Assembly (NCBI GenBank): GCA_024276425.1
Contig: JAJRXF010000024.1
Coordinates: forward strand, 1 to 56,077
Length of the DNA: 56,077 bases
Direction: 5' to 3'
From: Actinomycetes bacterium
GTDB taxonomy: Bacteria > Actinomycetota > Acidimicrobiia > Acidimicrobiales > SZUA-35
Part shown: in pieces, positions 1 through 10,670 of the stretch
How the letters are laid out: each line of letters opens with the position of its first letter
Numbering within the stretch: position 1 is the first letter of the stretch
The notes under the pieces: model-generated
Seen by the model: only the letters and a program-made list of their open reading frames with translations
What the model was told of the DNA's origin: nothing
Databases searched by the model: none
Made by a program: the position numbers and the translations under genes

Positions 1-2862
1 ACGGACGAGGGCACACAAGAGCTTACCGAGCGGCCTTCGTACGACCTATTTCTCGACTTCCTCTCCCAGCCCCAACCAGCGGGCACCGAAGAGTTCTGGC
101 GTGAATACTTGGAAGGAGTGAACCCGGACCAGATTCTCAGTATCGACCCCGCAACACCCGACCCAGAGACCTATCAAAGTGCCGCAAACCCCAGGTTCGG
201 ATCGGTCAGCTTTGCTCTCAACCATGTCGAAACCCAGCAACTGAACTCCGTATCCGAAACACTCGGATGCAGTATGAACACCGTGGTCCAGGCCGTTTGG
301 GCTCTACTGCTTCAACGTCATTGCCCCTCCGGTGAGGGCATCGATGGCGACCTGGTCGAGGCCGACATTGTCTTTGGTGCCACCCGAGCATGCCGACATC
401 TCATTCCCGATGCCGATCAGATGCTTGGACTTCTTATCAACACCCTTCCGGTACGAGTCAAGGTTTCGCCGACGACGACATTGGCGGAGCTTTGTGCAAC
501 GCTGAGCGAACGACAACGACGACTGCGTCCCTTTGAAGCAACACCCCTTCCCAAGGTCAAGGCCTACTCGGGGCTCGGTAACGATGCCGAACTGTTCAGC
601 ACCATCGTCATGTATGACGACGCCACTCTCGATAACCGAATGGCGGAACTCGACACCAGCCCGGTCACCGACTTCGGGTACAAAGGGCAAACCAACTTCT
701 CCCTGGCACTAATTTGCTACGGCGGCCCAGAACTAGACGTCACCCTGGAATACGATCGCTTCGCCGTGGGCGACGAAGCTGCAAACCGGTTGCTCCAGCG
801 AGTCAAGACCCTCTTTCTCGCCATTGCCAAAGCTTCGAGTGATCCCAACTTTGCATCGCATAAGGTGTCACAGCTTCGCTACCTCAGCGAGGCAGACCTG
901 GCCGATCTCCAAGCCTGGAACGCATCGGAGCGAACCTATGACCACTCGCTAACCCTGCTTGACCTGTTCGATGCCCAAGTAGAGCGAACCCCCGATGCCA
1001 CCGCTCTGGTCTTTGGCGACACCACCCTTAGCTACAGCGAGTTTCAAGCTCTAGCCCAGGCCCAAGGCCATAGACTAACTGCGCTGGGCATTGGCCCCGA
1101 AGACCTCGTCGGAGTGCTGGCCAATCGCAGTTTAGAAATGATGGTCGCCATCTATGGCGTCCTCTACGCCGGAGCCGCCTACTGCCCGCTCGACCCGGAG
1201 TACCCCGCCGACCGCCTGGGCTACATCCTGGAGCAATCCGGAGCCAAGGCCCTCCTGGTGGCCGCCGTTGCCGACGATACGCCTGCCCTCGCCAGCGAAA
1301 CTTGTTTGGCCAGCATCGACCCAGCGAGGGTGAGCACTGTCGATCTGGGTGTCCTAGCCGAAACCAGAACCAACGAGCCCCATACAACCAACAACCCAAA
1401 CGGTGTTGAAAGTAACTCCAAGCTGAAGCGGGCCAGCGCCGATCAGATGGCCTATGTCATCTACACCTCCGGCTCGACGGGCAAACCCAAGGGTTGCGTC
1501 AACGAGCACAAGGGGATTGTTAACCGGCTGCTTTGGATGCAAGAGGCCTTCCCGCTGGACCACTCTGATACGGCCATCCAGAAAACCCCCTTCACCTTCG
1601 ACGTTTCGGTCTGGGAGCTGTTTTGGCCCCTCCAGGTTGGAGCCAGGCTCAGTATCGCCCCACCTGGGGCCCACAAGGAACCGTCACGGCTGGCGACTCA
1701 GATCCGCCGGGATCAGGTCACGATTATCCACTTTGTGCCCAGCATGCTGCGCTCCTTCGTTGATGTGCTCAACGCTGGCTACGGGTCCTCGATGCGAGAG
1801 TGCGTCAGCCTGAAGCGGATCATCTGTAGTGGCGAGGCCCTGCCCAAGGACTTAGCCGACCAATGCGTGCGAACCCTGAACGTCGACCTTCACAACTTGT
1901 ACGGACCAACCGAGGCCGCGGTCGATGTGACCTGGCATCAACACCAGATCAACTCCAAGCGGGAATTCGTCCCGATCGGGGCCACTATCGCCAACACCCA
2001 GATCCTAATCCTTGATTCCCAACTGCAAACCACGCCCCCCGGAGCCATCGGCGAGATTTTTATTGGCGGCATCCAGGTTTGTCGGGGATACCTGGGCCGT
2101 CCAGAACTCACAAACGAACGCTTCCTGTCCGTGGATGGCATTCGCCTATACCGAACCGGCGATCTCGGACGTTTCCTTCCCGATGGCCAGGTCGAATACC
2201 TCGGGCGCACCGACCACCAGGTCAAAATCCGTGGTTTCCGTATCGAGCTAGGCGAGATCGAAACGGCGCTCTCCAGCCATCCTGGCGTGGCCCACTGCAC
2301 CGTGGTGGACCAGGAGATTGCCGCGGCAGGCCGCCAAATCGTGGCCTACGTGGTGCCAGTTCCCGGAGTTGAACTTGACGACGATGAGGTTGCCGCCTTC
2401 TTGGGTCAGTCTCTGACCGACTACATGATTCCCGCCCATCTGGTTCGGATGGAATCCCTTCCGCTTTCCAGCGCAGGCAAGATTGACCGCAAGGTGCTCC
2501 CGGTTCCCCGACCGGGAGGGATCCCCGGAGGAGAGCCCCCCTTAGGCGAACGAGAAGAAGCGGTTGCCTCTATCTGGTGTGAACTGATTGAAGTTCCAAC
2601 GGTCGGGCGAGACGTTCCCTTCTTCACGGCCGGTGGTCACTCACTGCTCAGTATCCAACTGGCCATCCGTCTCTCCCAACTAGCGGGCCGAGAAATCTCG
2701 GTAACCGACCTTCTCGACACCCCAACAGTTGCGGGCCAAGCAGCCCTCCTCGTCGCCGATCAGGCCCAAGAAGATCTGGCCGCCATAGTGAATGCCGGTC
2801 GGCGTCGGCCATCTCGCCGGAAGCGTACCAATGTCCCCGACCTTAAAGGCTTAGATGACTGA
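1..2862 (+). CDS. Nonribosomal peptide synthetase module, 5' truncated (C-A-PCP, predicted serine)
   Basis: The frame is open from base 1, so the start lies outside the window. The first ~270 visible residues are the C-terminal half of a condensation domain, including GLLINTLPVRV. An adenylation domain follows with YTSGSTGKPKG, NLYGPTEAAVD, YRTGDLGRFLPDG and the final lysine in SSAGKIDRK. A carrier domain has GGHSLLS with its phosphopantetheine serine intact. Reading the ten specificity positions against GrsA gives DVWHISLVDK, which matches known serine signatures (established code, my alignment by eye). There is no thioesterase; the C-terminus is short and basic. The stop overlaps the next start by 8 bp, so the chain is probably passed to the downstream PKS. 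Earlier modules cannot be seen. Confidence 0.93.
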   Translation, partial: TDEGTQELTERPSYDLFLDFLSQPQPAGTEEFWREYLEGVNPDQILSIDPATPDPETYQSAANPRFGSVSFALNHVETQQLNSVSETLGCSMNTVVQAVWALLLQRHCPSGEGIDGDLVEADIVFGATRACRHLIPDADQMLGLLINTLPVRVKVSPTTTLAELCATLSERQRRLRPFEATPLPKVKAYSGLGNDAELFSTIVMYDDATLDNRMAELDTSPVTDFGYKGQTNFSLALICYGGPELDVTLEYDRFAVGDEAANRLLQRVKTLFLAIAKASSDPNFASHKVSQLRYLSEADLADLQAWNASERTYDHSLTLLDLFDAQVERTPDATALVFGDTTLSYSEFQALAQAQGHRLTALGIGPEDLVGVLANRSLEMMVAIYGVLYAGAAYCPLDPEYPADRLGYILEQSGAKALLVAAVADDTPALASETCLASIDPARVSTVDLGVLAETRTNEPHTTNNPNGVESNSKLKRASADQMAYVIYTSGSTGKPKGCVNEHKGIVNRLLWMQEAFPLDHSDTAIQKTPFTFDVSVWELFWPLQVGARLSIAPPGAHKEPSRLATQIRRDQVTIIHFVPSMLRSFVDVLNAGYGSSMRECVSLKRIICSGEALPKDLADQCVRTLNVDLHNLYGPTEAAVDVTWHQHQINSKREFVPIGATIANTQILILDSQLQTTPPGAIGEIFIGGIQVCRGYLGRPELTNERFLSVDGIRLYRTGDLGRFLPDGQVEYLGRTDHQVKIRGFRIELGEIETALSSHPGVAHCTVVDQEIAAAGRQIVAYVVPVPGVELDDDEVAAFLGQSLTDYMIPAHLVRMESLPLSSAGKIDRKVLPVPRPGGIPGGEPPLGEREEAVASIWCELIEVPTVGRDVPFFTAGGHSLLSIQLAIRLSQLAGREISVTDLLDTPTVAGQAALLVADQAQEDLAAIVNAGRRRPSRRKRTNVPDLKGLDD

Positions 2863-5800
2863 GATAACCAGAGACCATACCGATAATGAGGAATTCGAAC
2901 GAATTGCGGTTGTTGGCCTGGCAGGGCGGTTTCCTGGAGCCAACTCGGTGGACGAACTCTGGACCAACCTGCTGGAAGAACGCGACGGTCTGCATACCTT
3001 TAGCCGCGAAGAACTGGCTGAACTGGGCATCAACCAAGACCTGATCTCCACTCCTGGCTTCGTACCCCGAGGGTCGATCATCGAGGGGTATGACACCTTC
3101 GACTACAAACGCTTTGGTTTCAGCCCGCGAGAAGCCGCCCAAACCGACCCCCAAGCCCGCCTCTTGCTCGAAACTTGCCACCAGGCACTTGAGCAAGCAG
3201 GGTATGCCCCCTTCGCTGTGGATGTATCCACCGGAGTTTTCGCTGGCTGCAACCCGGTGGACTACGCCACCCTGCTGGGTGAACCCGACTACACCGATTC
3301 GCTCACCGCCTTTGATCAGATGATTGGAAATGACCGAGACTTCCTGGCCACCCGAGTCTCATATCGACTTGGACTCACTGGACCGGCACTCAATGTCCAA
3401 TCAGCTTGCTCAACCTCACTGGTAGCGGTTCATCTGGCCGCTCAGCACCTGCTCGAATTTCAGTGCGACATGGCTTTGGCTGGCGGGGTCAGCCTCAACT
3501 TCCGGCAAGGAATCGGCTACTTCTACCAAGACGGCATGATTCTCTCACCCGACGGTCGGTGCCGGGCCTTTGATGCTGGCGCAAACGGAACCACATTGGG
3601 GCAAGGCTGCGGCGTCGTGGTCCTAAAGAGACTGTCCGATGCGCTGGCCGATGGGGATGTCATTCATGCCATCATTGACGGGTCAGCCATCAACAATGAT
3701 GGTGGCGACAAGATGAGCTACACCGCTCCCAGCCGCGCCGGACAATCCAAAGTCATCGCCATGGCGCACTCAGTCGCAGGAATCGACAGTCGCGAAGTCA
3801 CCTATATCGAAGCCCACGGCACTGGAACCAACCTTGGCGACCCGGTAGAAGTAGAAGGCCTCACACGCGCCTTTCGTCTCCACACCGACGACATTGGCTT
3901 CTGTCGTCTGGGTTCAATCAAATCCAGTATCGGCCACCTTGACGCCGCCGCCGGAATCGCGGGCTTCATCAAGGCCGTGATGTGTGTGGCCAAGGCCAAG
4001 ATCCCGACCACACTTCACTTTGAGCAAGCAAACCCAGCCATCGACTTTGCCAATAGCCCCTTCGTCGTCGCCAACTCGACCCAAGACTGGAACCCGACCG
4101 AAGTTGGCACGAGACGAGCGGGAATCAGTGCATTTGGCATCGGGGGAACCAACGCCCATGTAGTCATCTCTGAACCACCAATACCCAATGGCGACTTGAA
4201 CGTTGAGATTCGATCACCCCGACTGGTTCTCCTCAGTGCTCCTAGCGAGTCGCCCGCACACGCCACTGTCCAAGTGGCACGAGAATGGGTGAGCCCGAAC
4301 AAAACCAGAACAACGGCTGATGTTTTAGTCAGCGATCCCGCGGTCGACATTCTTTGGACCGGACGAACTCACCACAAAGTCCGACGATCCTTCGTGGTCG
4401 ACCCGGTCGGTGGACAGTCAACGCCAGTCCGCGAGGGGCTGGCAATTGGGGTCCCCGAGCAGGTTTGGCTTTTCAGTGGCCAGGGCGCCCAGTTTCCCGG
4501 AGTCGCCAACGGACTAGGCCAACTCTCGTCCCGATTCCGAAAAGAATATGACCGGTTGTCCGAGTTCTTTGCTGACGTCGAACGGGTTCGCTTTGGCGAT
4601 CTCCGTGATGGCGACCGCAGCGACAAAGATGCGGTTCTACGTCTCCGTCAGACCGAAGTGACCCAACCAGCCATCTTCACGTTCCAACTCGCCCTGGCGG
4701 CCATGCTGGATGAGCTCGGCTGCACTCCATCGGCCCTACTCGGCCACAGCATCGGTGAGTTTGGTGCCCTTGTCGTTGGTGGCGTTCTCAGCTGGGAAGA
4801 TGGGGCCCGAGCGGTCGCGGCCCGCGGCAGGATGATGGCAGGCATGGAACCCGGGGCCATGGTGGCTACTCGGCTGAGCGAATCCCAACTCCAGCCGTTC
4901 CTCGTCGATGAGGTAGAGATTGCGGCTCTGAACACCCCACAGTCAACGGTGTTGTCCGGCCCCTTCGATGCCATTGGAGAGGTACAACGAGTCCTGGAAA
5001 GGGAGGGGCATCGAACCCGCACGTTAGAAACCTCGCACGCCTTCCACTCCGCGATGATGGACGAGGCAGCGGAAGCCTTTGGGGACGTGCTCAAAACCCT
5101 CTCGTTCCAAACCCCCAACATCCCGACCCTGTCCAACGTGACAGGAGGATGGCTGACCGAGGCCGATGCCGTGAACCCCGCATTTTGGGCTAACCAAATC
5201 CGCTACCCGGTCCGTTTCGCTCAATGTCTCGACTTGCTGGGTTCGGACTCTGGCCAGCCAAACACCACTCGACCAGACCCCAACGCAGCGGACCCCAACC
5301 AGTTGATCGTCGAGCTCGGCCCAGGTTCGTCGCTGTCCAGCTTCGTTGTGGGCACCCGGGGGACCAGTGAACTCAAGGAGCCGGTGACACTGTCGCTCAA
5401 TGGTACAGATCAACGCCCACCCGAAGTGGCCGTCCTGGACGGATTGGGCGCTTTGTGGAGCGAGGGCGTCGCCTTTGACAAACCCCCCGATCTCGTTCTG
5501 GCTCAGAGGGACCTCTGCAAATCCAAAGCTGCAGCCCCGCTCTCCATACTCGACCCCCAACCATGTTGGCTCCCAAGCCGTCGTCACCTGTTGAGCCCAG
5601 CCGTTGCCGACAGCAACCGGCCAAGCCCATCCAAGCCGCTCGGCCGGGAACACCCAGACAACTGGATGTTCGGACGAAGCTGGTCCAGCGTGATTCCCCG
5701 GCCTGCCGCACCCAAAGCCAAACTGGTGGTCATCGGAAGCGACGGATGGATAGTCGACCAGGTTCTGGCCAGCCTCAGAACCCAACTTGGCGATGTGGCC

Positions 5801-8710
5801 CATGTCCCCCTTTCCGAACTCTGTGACTCCAAGGGCATCCTCGACGAAGAAGCTATGGCCGTTGCACTCCAGACCGAGCTGGCCAATCCGGTCGATTCAG
5901 CCCCTGATCCCATCCACGTTGTCCATGTGGCCAGTGGCGCTGACCCGGCGTACCCGGCCACGGTGGCTGGCCTCAGGTCCGAGCTAGACGTTGGCGCGCA
6001 CGCCTTACTTGGGTTGGCTCGTGCCCTGGCTTCGATGTCCCAAGATCGACCAGTTCGCCTTACCAGCGTCGCCTGCGGAGCATTCTCGATTACCGGTGAG
6101 GAGAAGCCACTCGCTTCCTCAGCCGCCTTGGTCGGTCCAATCAAAGTTATACCGCTCGAATACTCCGGAATCTCTACCCGCTATATAGACATCGATCGCA
6201 AGGTTCCAAGCGAGTTGCTGGCTCGGCTTTTGCTGGCCAACGACGACTCACCCCAAGTGCTAGCCGTCCGAGGGCGCCAAACACTAATGCCCGGGGTGAC
6301 CCAAGCAGAGCAGCCTGAACCAGACGATGCTGATCTACCCATCCGCCACGGTGGCCACTACCTACTGGTTGGTGGGATCGGTGGTGTTGGCCTCAGCATT
6401 GCTGGTTATTTGGCTGACCAGTTTGACGCCAAGCTCACCTTGACTAGCCGCTCGGGCCGCCCACAATCGGATGGCACCGAAGCAGACAAACGTCTGGCAC
6501 TTCTTGAAACCGTTGAGGCATCGGCAGCCGGCGTCACCATTCGAACAGCCGACGCTGCTGATCCTGAGCAGATGAGGGAGGTAGTGGAAGCCAGCGTGGC
6601 CCAATATGGGCCAATTGATGGTGTGTTCTTTGGCGCCGCAGTTGCCGACCAGGGCGGCTCCATCCACTTCCGAACTCGAGATGCCGCCGAAGAGGCCATT
6701 GCCGCCAAGGTGTACGGGGCGGTTGCGTTGGCCGAAGCTCTCAAGGGTCACAATCCTGACTTTGTCTTGCTTTCCAGTTCCATCGCCGCCGAGCTCTACC
6801 ACAATCGCTTTGGCCAGGTGGGCTACGTGACCGCCAATAGCTTCATCGAAGCCTTCGCTGAAGCCGGGTCCATTGACTGTGGACGCCTGGTGACAGTGGC
6901 CTGGGACGACTGGACCGATGTTGGAATGTCGGTGCGAGCGGCCCAACAATTCCGAAAAGACCATTCAACAACCGTCGACTTGGTCGACCAACTGCACTCG
7001 TTCTCCCCAGCTGATGGGCTTGGAATCTTCAAGCGGGCTCTCGTCAGCGAAGAGGCAGTCATCTTCGTGTCGACCACTGACCTCGTCTCACGCCTGGATC
7101 GGGACGAGTTTGAAGAGAACCCCTTCCTGGCCCAGGCCATCGCCGGGGACGATCCTTCAGACCTTGAAGCCGAGTCGCTGGATGATGCCATTCGCCAGGT
7201 CTGGATCCAACTCTTGGGCACCAGCGACTTTGCTGACGATGACGACTTCTTTGACCTTGGTGGTGACTCACTTCAGGTGGCCCGAATGGCTGACCGACTC
7301 AGCAGATTTAGTGACAAAGAGATCCCTCTGGATCTGGTGTTCGAGAACCCAAGCGTCAACAAGCTGATCCGTGCCCTGAGCGGGTCCGTTGAGGAGGCAG
7401 AGCGGCTAGGAGTCGTGCATGGGACCCTTCCGCTCGCTCCAGCCCAGCGCCGCTTCTTGCAACGTCAATCGGTCAATCCGCACTATTTCAATGTGTCTCT
7501 GATGCTGAAGACGGCTCAACCCCTTGAGTTCTCGGACTTTGAAGCGGTGGCTGAACTCTTGGTTCGACGACATGATGCCCTGCGGACTCGCTTCAGCTCC
7601 ATCGACCCAGAAACGGCTGGCCAAATAGTCGGGACTGAATCGGCTATCGCCGTTCGCCATATTGTGGCACCAGTTGCTGAGTGGTCGACCCACGCCGAAA
7701 AGCTTCAACACTCCCTCGACCTGGTGGACGGTCCGGTTGGTGTCTTCTGTCTGTTCAGCAGTCTCGATGGTGAGCAACGTGGAGTGACCGACTGCGAGCA
7801 GCGTGTGTTCTTGTTGCTCCACCACATGGTCTCTGATCGGCTGTCGCTTTTGCTTCTGGTTTCAGAGTTCGATCGTCTTGTGACTACCGGTGCTGACCCG
7901 GCGGCTCTAGGCCCAAGTCCAACAGCTTTTTCTGGCTGGAGTGTGGCTATCAACGCCATCAACGGTCCTGATCGTCCCGATGCCGCTACCGAACAGGAGC
8001 GCTGGCTAACGATTGCGGCGAAGCTTGTATCTCCGATCGAGTTCTCCCAATTCGATGATCAGCAGCATCGGCTCAATGAGCGAGCGACCGATAAGAAACT
8101 CACACTCGACCGGGAGACTTCGCAGAGGATTCTTTCCGGGGGACAAGGCAAACCCCAGGCCGTGCTCCTGCAAGGATTGGCTGCTTCCCTCGCCGACCTG
8201 GGCCAGTTTTCGGGTGGCACGTCAGATCCGAGCCGCCTGGTAAGGATCGACGTATTAGGTCACGGTCGTCGTCAGTTGGCCGGGGTAGAGACCAGCCGGA
8301 CGCTCGGGTTTTTCCTCAGCTATACGCCTGTCTGGATCTCTCCCAACGGGACCGACCAGATAGCGACCATCATCGACCAGGTCGACAACAACTGGACTTT
8401 CGACCTGTTTTCCGAGCAACTGCCCCCGACCAAACCGGCGGTCCTTCTCTTTAACTTCGTTGGGCGCCCAATCGAATCAGAACCTCTCGGTTGCTTGGAG
8501 ATCACGGCCGAAGAGAAGGGACCGGATTCTCTCCCGGAGAACACCCGTGACCACCCCTTGGCCGTGAGTGCGGCAGTCGATGTCGATGGCTGTCTGGAAC
8601 TGGTCTTTGTCTATCCGTTTAGCGCCTTAGATTCGGTTGCAGCCGATTCATTCGTTGATCGTCTTGATCGTGCCCTTCGGTCCGTCGCCGATGTCGGCGG
8701 GCCGACATGA
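2855..8710 (+). CDS. Type I polyketide synthase KS-AT-KR-ACP with terminal condensation/epimerisation-like domain
   Basis: Domains in order: ketosynthase (~14-440) with Cys185, His321 and His361; acyltransferase (~535-830) with GHSIGE Ser632 and HAFH at 728-731, the usual malonyl-CoA signature; ketoreductase (~1165-1340) with GGIGGVG and catalytic Tyr1324; carrier protein with GGDS Ser1472; then ~430 residues resembling NRPS condensation/epimerisation domains. That last domain has HHMVSDR at 1656-1662, where the usual motif is HHxxxDG, plus GHGR and FNFVGRP as in E domains. No DH, ER or thioesterase is present, so the extension should yield a beta-hydroxy unit. No clear A- or B-type KR marker is visible. 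Neighbours are an NRPS (8-bp overlap) and a glycosyltransferase (4-bp overlap). The function of the last domain is unknown; release onto an amine or hydroxyl is inference. Confidence 0.93.
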   Translation: MTEITRDHTDNEEFERIAVVGLAGRFPGANSVDELWTNLLEERDGLHTFSREELAELGINQDLISTPGFVPRGSIIEGYDTFDYKRFGFSPREAAQTDPQARLLLETCHQALEQAGYAPFAVDVSTGVFAGCNPVDYATLLGEPDYTDSLTAFDQMIGNDRDFLATRVSYRLGLTGPALNVQSACSTSLVAVHLAAQHLLEFQCDMALAGGVSLNFRQGIGYFYQDGMILSPDGRCRAFDAGANGTTLGQGCGVVVLKRLSDALADGDVIHAIIDGSAINNDGGDKMSYTAPSRAGQSKVIAMAHSVAGIDSREVTYIEAHGTGTNLGDPVEVEGLTRAFRLHTDDIGFCRLGSIKSSIGHLDAAAGIAGFIKAVMCVAKAKIPTTLHFEQANPAIDFANSPFVVANSTQDWNPTEVGTRRAGISAFGIGGTNAHVVISEPPIPNGDLNVEIRSPRLVLLSAPSESPAHATVQVAREWVSPNKTRTTADVLVSDPAVDILWTGRTHHKVRRSFVVDPVGGQSTPVREGLAIGVPEQVWLFSGQGAQFPGVANGLGQLSSRFRKEYDRLSEFFADVERVRFGDLRDGDRSDKDAVLRLRQTEVTQPAIFTFQLALAAMLDELGCTPSALLGHSIGEFGALVVGGVLSWEDGARAVAARGRMMAGMEPGAMVATRLSESQLQPFLVDEVEIAALNTPQSTVLSGPFDAIGEVQRVLEREGHRTRTLETSHAFHSAMMDEAAEAFGDVLKTLSFQTPNIPTLSNVTGGWLTEADAVNPAFWANQIRYPVRFAQCLDLLGSDSGQPNTTRPDPNAADPNQLIVELGPGSSLSSFVVGTRGTSELKEPVTLSLNGTDQRPPEVAVLDGLGALWSEGVAFDKPPDLVLAQRDLCKSKAAAPLSILDPQPCWLPSRRHLLSPAVADSNRPSPSKPLGREHPDNWMFGRSWSSVIPRPAAPKAKLVVIGSDGWIVDQVLASLRTQLGDVAHVPLSELCDSKGILDEEAMAVALQTELANPVDSAPDPIHVVHVASGADPAYPATVAGLRSELDVGAHALLGLARALASMSQDRPVRLTSVACGAFSITGEEKPLASSAALVGPIKVIPLEYSGISTRYIDIDRKVPSELLARLLLANDDSPQVLAVRGRQTLMPGVTQAEQPEPDDADLPIRHGGHYLLVGGIGGVGLSIAGYLADQFDAKLTLTSRSGRPQSDGTEADKRLALLETVEASAAGVTIRTADAADPEQMREVVEASVAQYGPIDGVFFGAAVADQGGSIHFRTRDAAEEAIAAKVYGAVALAEALKGHNPDFVLLSSSIAAELYHNRFGQVGYVTANSFIEAFAEAGSIDCGRLVTVAWDDWTDVGMSVRAAQQFRKDHSTTVDLVDQLHSFSPADGLGIFKRALVSEEAVIFVSTTDLVSRLDRDEFEENPFLAQAIAGDDPSDLEAESLDDAIRQVWIQLLGTSDFADDDDFFDLGGDSLQVARMADRLSRFSDKEIPLDLVFENPSVNKLIRALSGSVEEAERLGVVHGTLPLAPAQRRFLQRQSVNPHYFNVSLMLKTAQPLEFSDFEAVAELLVRRHDALRTRFSSIDPETAGQIVGTESAIAVRHIVAPVAEWSTHAEKLQHSLDLVDGPVGVFCLFSSLDGEQRGVTDCEQRVFLLLHHMVSDRLSLLLLVSEFDRLVTTGADPAALGPSPTAFSGWSVAINAINGPDRPDAATEQERWLTIAAKLVSPIEFSQFDDQQHRLNERATDKKLTLDRETSQRILSGGQGKPQAVLLQGLAASLADLGQFSGGTSDPSRLVRIDVLGHGRRQLAGVETSRTLGFFLSYTPVWISPNGTDQIATIIDQVDNNWTFDLFSEQLPPTKPAVLLFNFVGRPIESEPLGCLEITAEEKGPDSLPENTRDHPLAVSAAVDVDGCLELVFVYPFSALDSVAADSFVDRLDRALRSVADVGGPT

Positions 8711-9963
8711 AAATCCTTTACCTGAGCCAGCACTTCCGTACCCTGGAACGCGGGGGAGGCACCCGAGGCTACGAACTCGGGCGGCGCTGGGTCGAGGCAG
8801 GACACAGCGTCACTGTTGTCGCTGGCGCTAGGGCCGAGCGAGGAGAGCCCGTCCGACGCGATGACTATGAGGGGATCGACGTCCACACCTTGCCCGTGGC
8901 CTACGAGCAATCGATGGGGTATCTCCGACGAGTCTGGTCTTTTGCCAGCTTTGTTTGGAAGTCCACCCAGTACGCACGAAACCTTGACCGCCACGATGTA
9001 GTTCTGGCCACCAGCGCTCCCCTGACTATTGCCATACCCGGACTCATTGCCGCCAGGAGCCACTCGACCCACCTGGTGTTTGAGGTCCGAGACTTATGGC
9101 CAGAAGTCCCGATTGCCATGGGAGTGATCCCCACTCCACCCTTGCGTTGGCTGGCAAAAGGCTTGGAAAAGCTGGTGTACCGCTCCTCCCACCACGTGGT
9201 TGCCCTCTCACCCGGAATGGCCGAAGGAGTGGTTGCCGCTGGCAAGGATGAGTCCGCGGTCTCGGTCATCCCCAACGCCTCTGATGTGGATCTTTTTGAT
9301 GTGCCGGTCCAGACTGGTTTAGGGTTTCGGGCCGAGCAGGCGTGGATTGGAGATGGACCGCTCATCGTCTACACCGGAACCCTTGGTCCGGCCAATGATG
9401 CAAGTTGGATCGTTGATCTGGCTGTTCGGGTCACAAGACAGATTCCCGAAGCGAGGTTCTTGTTAGTAGGGGAAGGTAACGAAAAAGAAGAGATAGCGGC
9501 TTACGCCGTCGAGCAGGGCGTTGGTCCGGCAGTGTTGCAGATCTGGGGACATCTATCAAAGCTTGAAATCGTTCGGGTGCTTTCTGCCGCCGACCTCGCT
9601 CTGTCCGTCTTTGCTCCACTCCGGGAGTTGCGAAACAACAGCCCCAACAAGGCCTTTGATGCCTTCGCCGCTGGAACCCCGGTGGCAATCAACAATGGGG
9701 GCTGGCTCGCTGAGGTTTTGAAAGAAAGTGGTGCTGGCATCAGCATGCCTCACGCAGATCCTGACGGAGCTGCCACCATGGTTTGTGACTTGCTGAAGGA
9801 CCCAGAAGCCATGGAGGATGCTCGCACTGCTGCCAGGAAACTGGCCAAAGGCCCGTTCAATCGGAACCGGCACGCCAAGGTGTATGTAGAGATCCTTGAA
9901 GCCGCTGCGCAAGATCGACCAGCGAAAGCGGTGCGTTTCGCTGTCGAACACGGCTCCCCGTGA
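8707..9963 (+). CDS. WbuB-like GT4 glycosyltransferase
   Basis: The 418-residue GT-B protein starts [10 protein letters not shown], has the Gly-rich GGGTRGYELGRR segment typical of WbuB-like enzymes, and carries the C-terminal nucleotide-sugar region SPNKAFDAFAAGTPVAI followed by NNGGW. Such enzymes transfer a sugar, often an amino sugar, from an NDP donor onto a lipid-linked acceptor at the inner face of the membrane. The start overlaps the PKS stop as ATGA and the stop overlaps the next start, so it is translated together with both the assembly line and a phosphoglycosyl transferase. Donor and acceptor cannot be read from the sequence. Confidence 0.9.
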   Translation: MKILYLSQHFRTLERGGGTRGYELGRRWVEAGHSVTVVAGARAERGEPVRRDDYEGIDVHTLPVAYEQSMGYLRRVWSFASFVWKSTQYARNLDRHDVVLATSAPLTIAIPGLIAARSHSTHLVFEVRDLWPEVPIAMGVIPTPPLRWLAKGLEKLVYRSSHHVVALSPGMAEGVVAAGKDESAVSVIPNASDVDLFDVPVQTGLGFRAEQAWIGDGPLIVYTGTLGPANDASWIVDLAVRVTRQIPEARFLLVGEGNEKEEIAAYAVEQGVGPAVLQIWGHLSKLEIVRVLSAADLALSVFAPLRELRNNSPNKAFDAFAAGTPVAINNGGWLAEVLKESGAGISMPHADPDGAATMVCDLLKDPEAMEDARTAARKLAKGPFNRNRHAKVYVEILEAAAQDRPAKAVRFAVEHGSP

Positions 9964-10670
9964 TTGATGCAAGCCGTCAGCCGCACGCCAGGGGCCGTGT
10001 TCCCATCTTGAAGGAGCCAGGCTGGAAACGGCCGATGGACGTGCTTCTTGCCCTCACAGCAATAGCCCTGCTTTGGCCCATCGCGCTGATCGTTTCCCTA
10101 CTGGTTCGATGGAACCTCGGTAGCCCTGTGCTTTTCCGTCAACAGCGTGGTGGGCTTGGAGGTGAAACGTTCGAGATGCTCAAGTTTCGGACGATGACCG
10201 ATGCGCAGGGTGTCAACGGGGAACTTCTTTCCAACGAGGAACGAAAACACCCATTCGGCGAACGCTTGCGATCAACCAGCCTGGACGAACTGCCGGCTCT
10301 GCTTAACGTGGTTCGAGGCGACATGAGCATGGTCGGCCCACGCCCCTTGCTCGTCAGCTACCTGGAGCGCTACTCCGATGAAGAGGCTCGACGACATTGC
10401 GTGAGGCCTGGCATCACTGGCCTGGCCCAGGTCAAGGGGCGCAACACCGTCTCCTGGGACGAGAAGTTTGCCTTCGACCTTGCCTATGTCGACAACCTGA
10501 ACTTTCGAGGCGATCTCCTCGTACTACTCCAGACCGTCACGACTGTGTTGAGCCGTAACGGAGCAGACGGCAACGAGTTGGCTACCGAGTTTTTCGGCGC
10601 CGGTTTCTCTGAAGCAGAACCTTGTACGGACGGTTTGGAGCGATCTAGTCGCCGGACAACTGAGGGGTGA
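9960..10670 (+). CDS. Monotopic phosphoglycosyl transferase (PglC/WcaJ-type sugar transferase)
   Basis: Enzymes of this family move a sugar-1-phosphate from a UDP-sugar to undecaprenyl phosphate, the first membrane step of glycan assembly. At 236 residues it is the minimal form: one N-terminal hydrophobic re-entrant segment (~27-50), KFRTM at 75-79, the catalytic pair Asp109-Glu110 in TSLDELPALLN, GDMSMVGPRPLL and PGITGLAQVKGR. The GTG start overlaps the glycosyltransferase stop. The 3' end overlaps the 3' end of the convergent gene by 26 bp. It is the first of three homologues in this locus and probably primes the glycan that the upstream genes modify. Confidence 0.92.
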   Translation: MIDASRQPHARGRVPILKEPGWKRPMDVLLALTAIALLWPIALIVSLLVRWNLGSPVLFRQQRGGLGGETFEMLKFRTMTDAQGVNGELLSNEERKHPFGERLRSTSLDELPALLNVVRGDMSMVGPRPLLVSYLERYSDEEARRHCVRPGITGLAQVKGRNTVSWDEKFAFDLAYVDNLNFRGDLLVLLQTVTTVLSRNGADGNELATEFFGAGFSEAEPCTDGLERSSRRTTEG

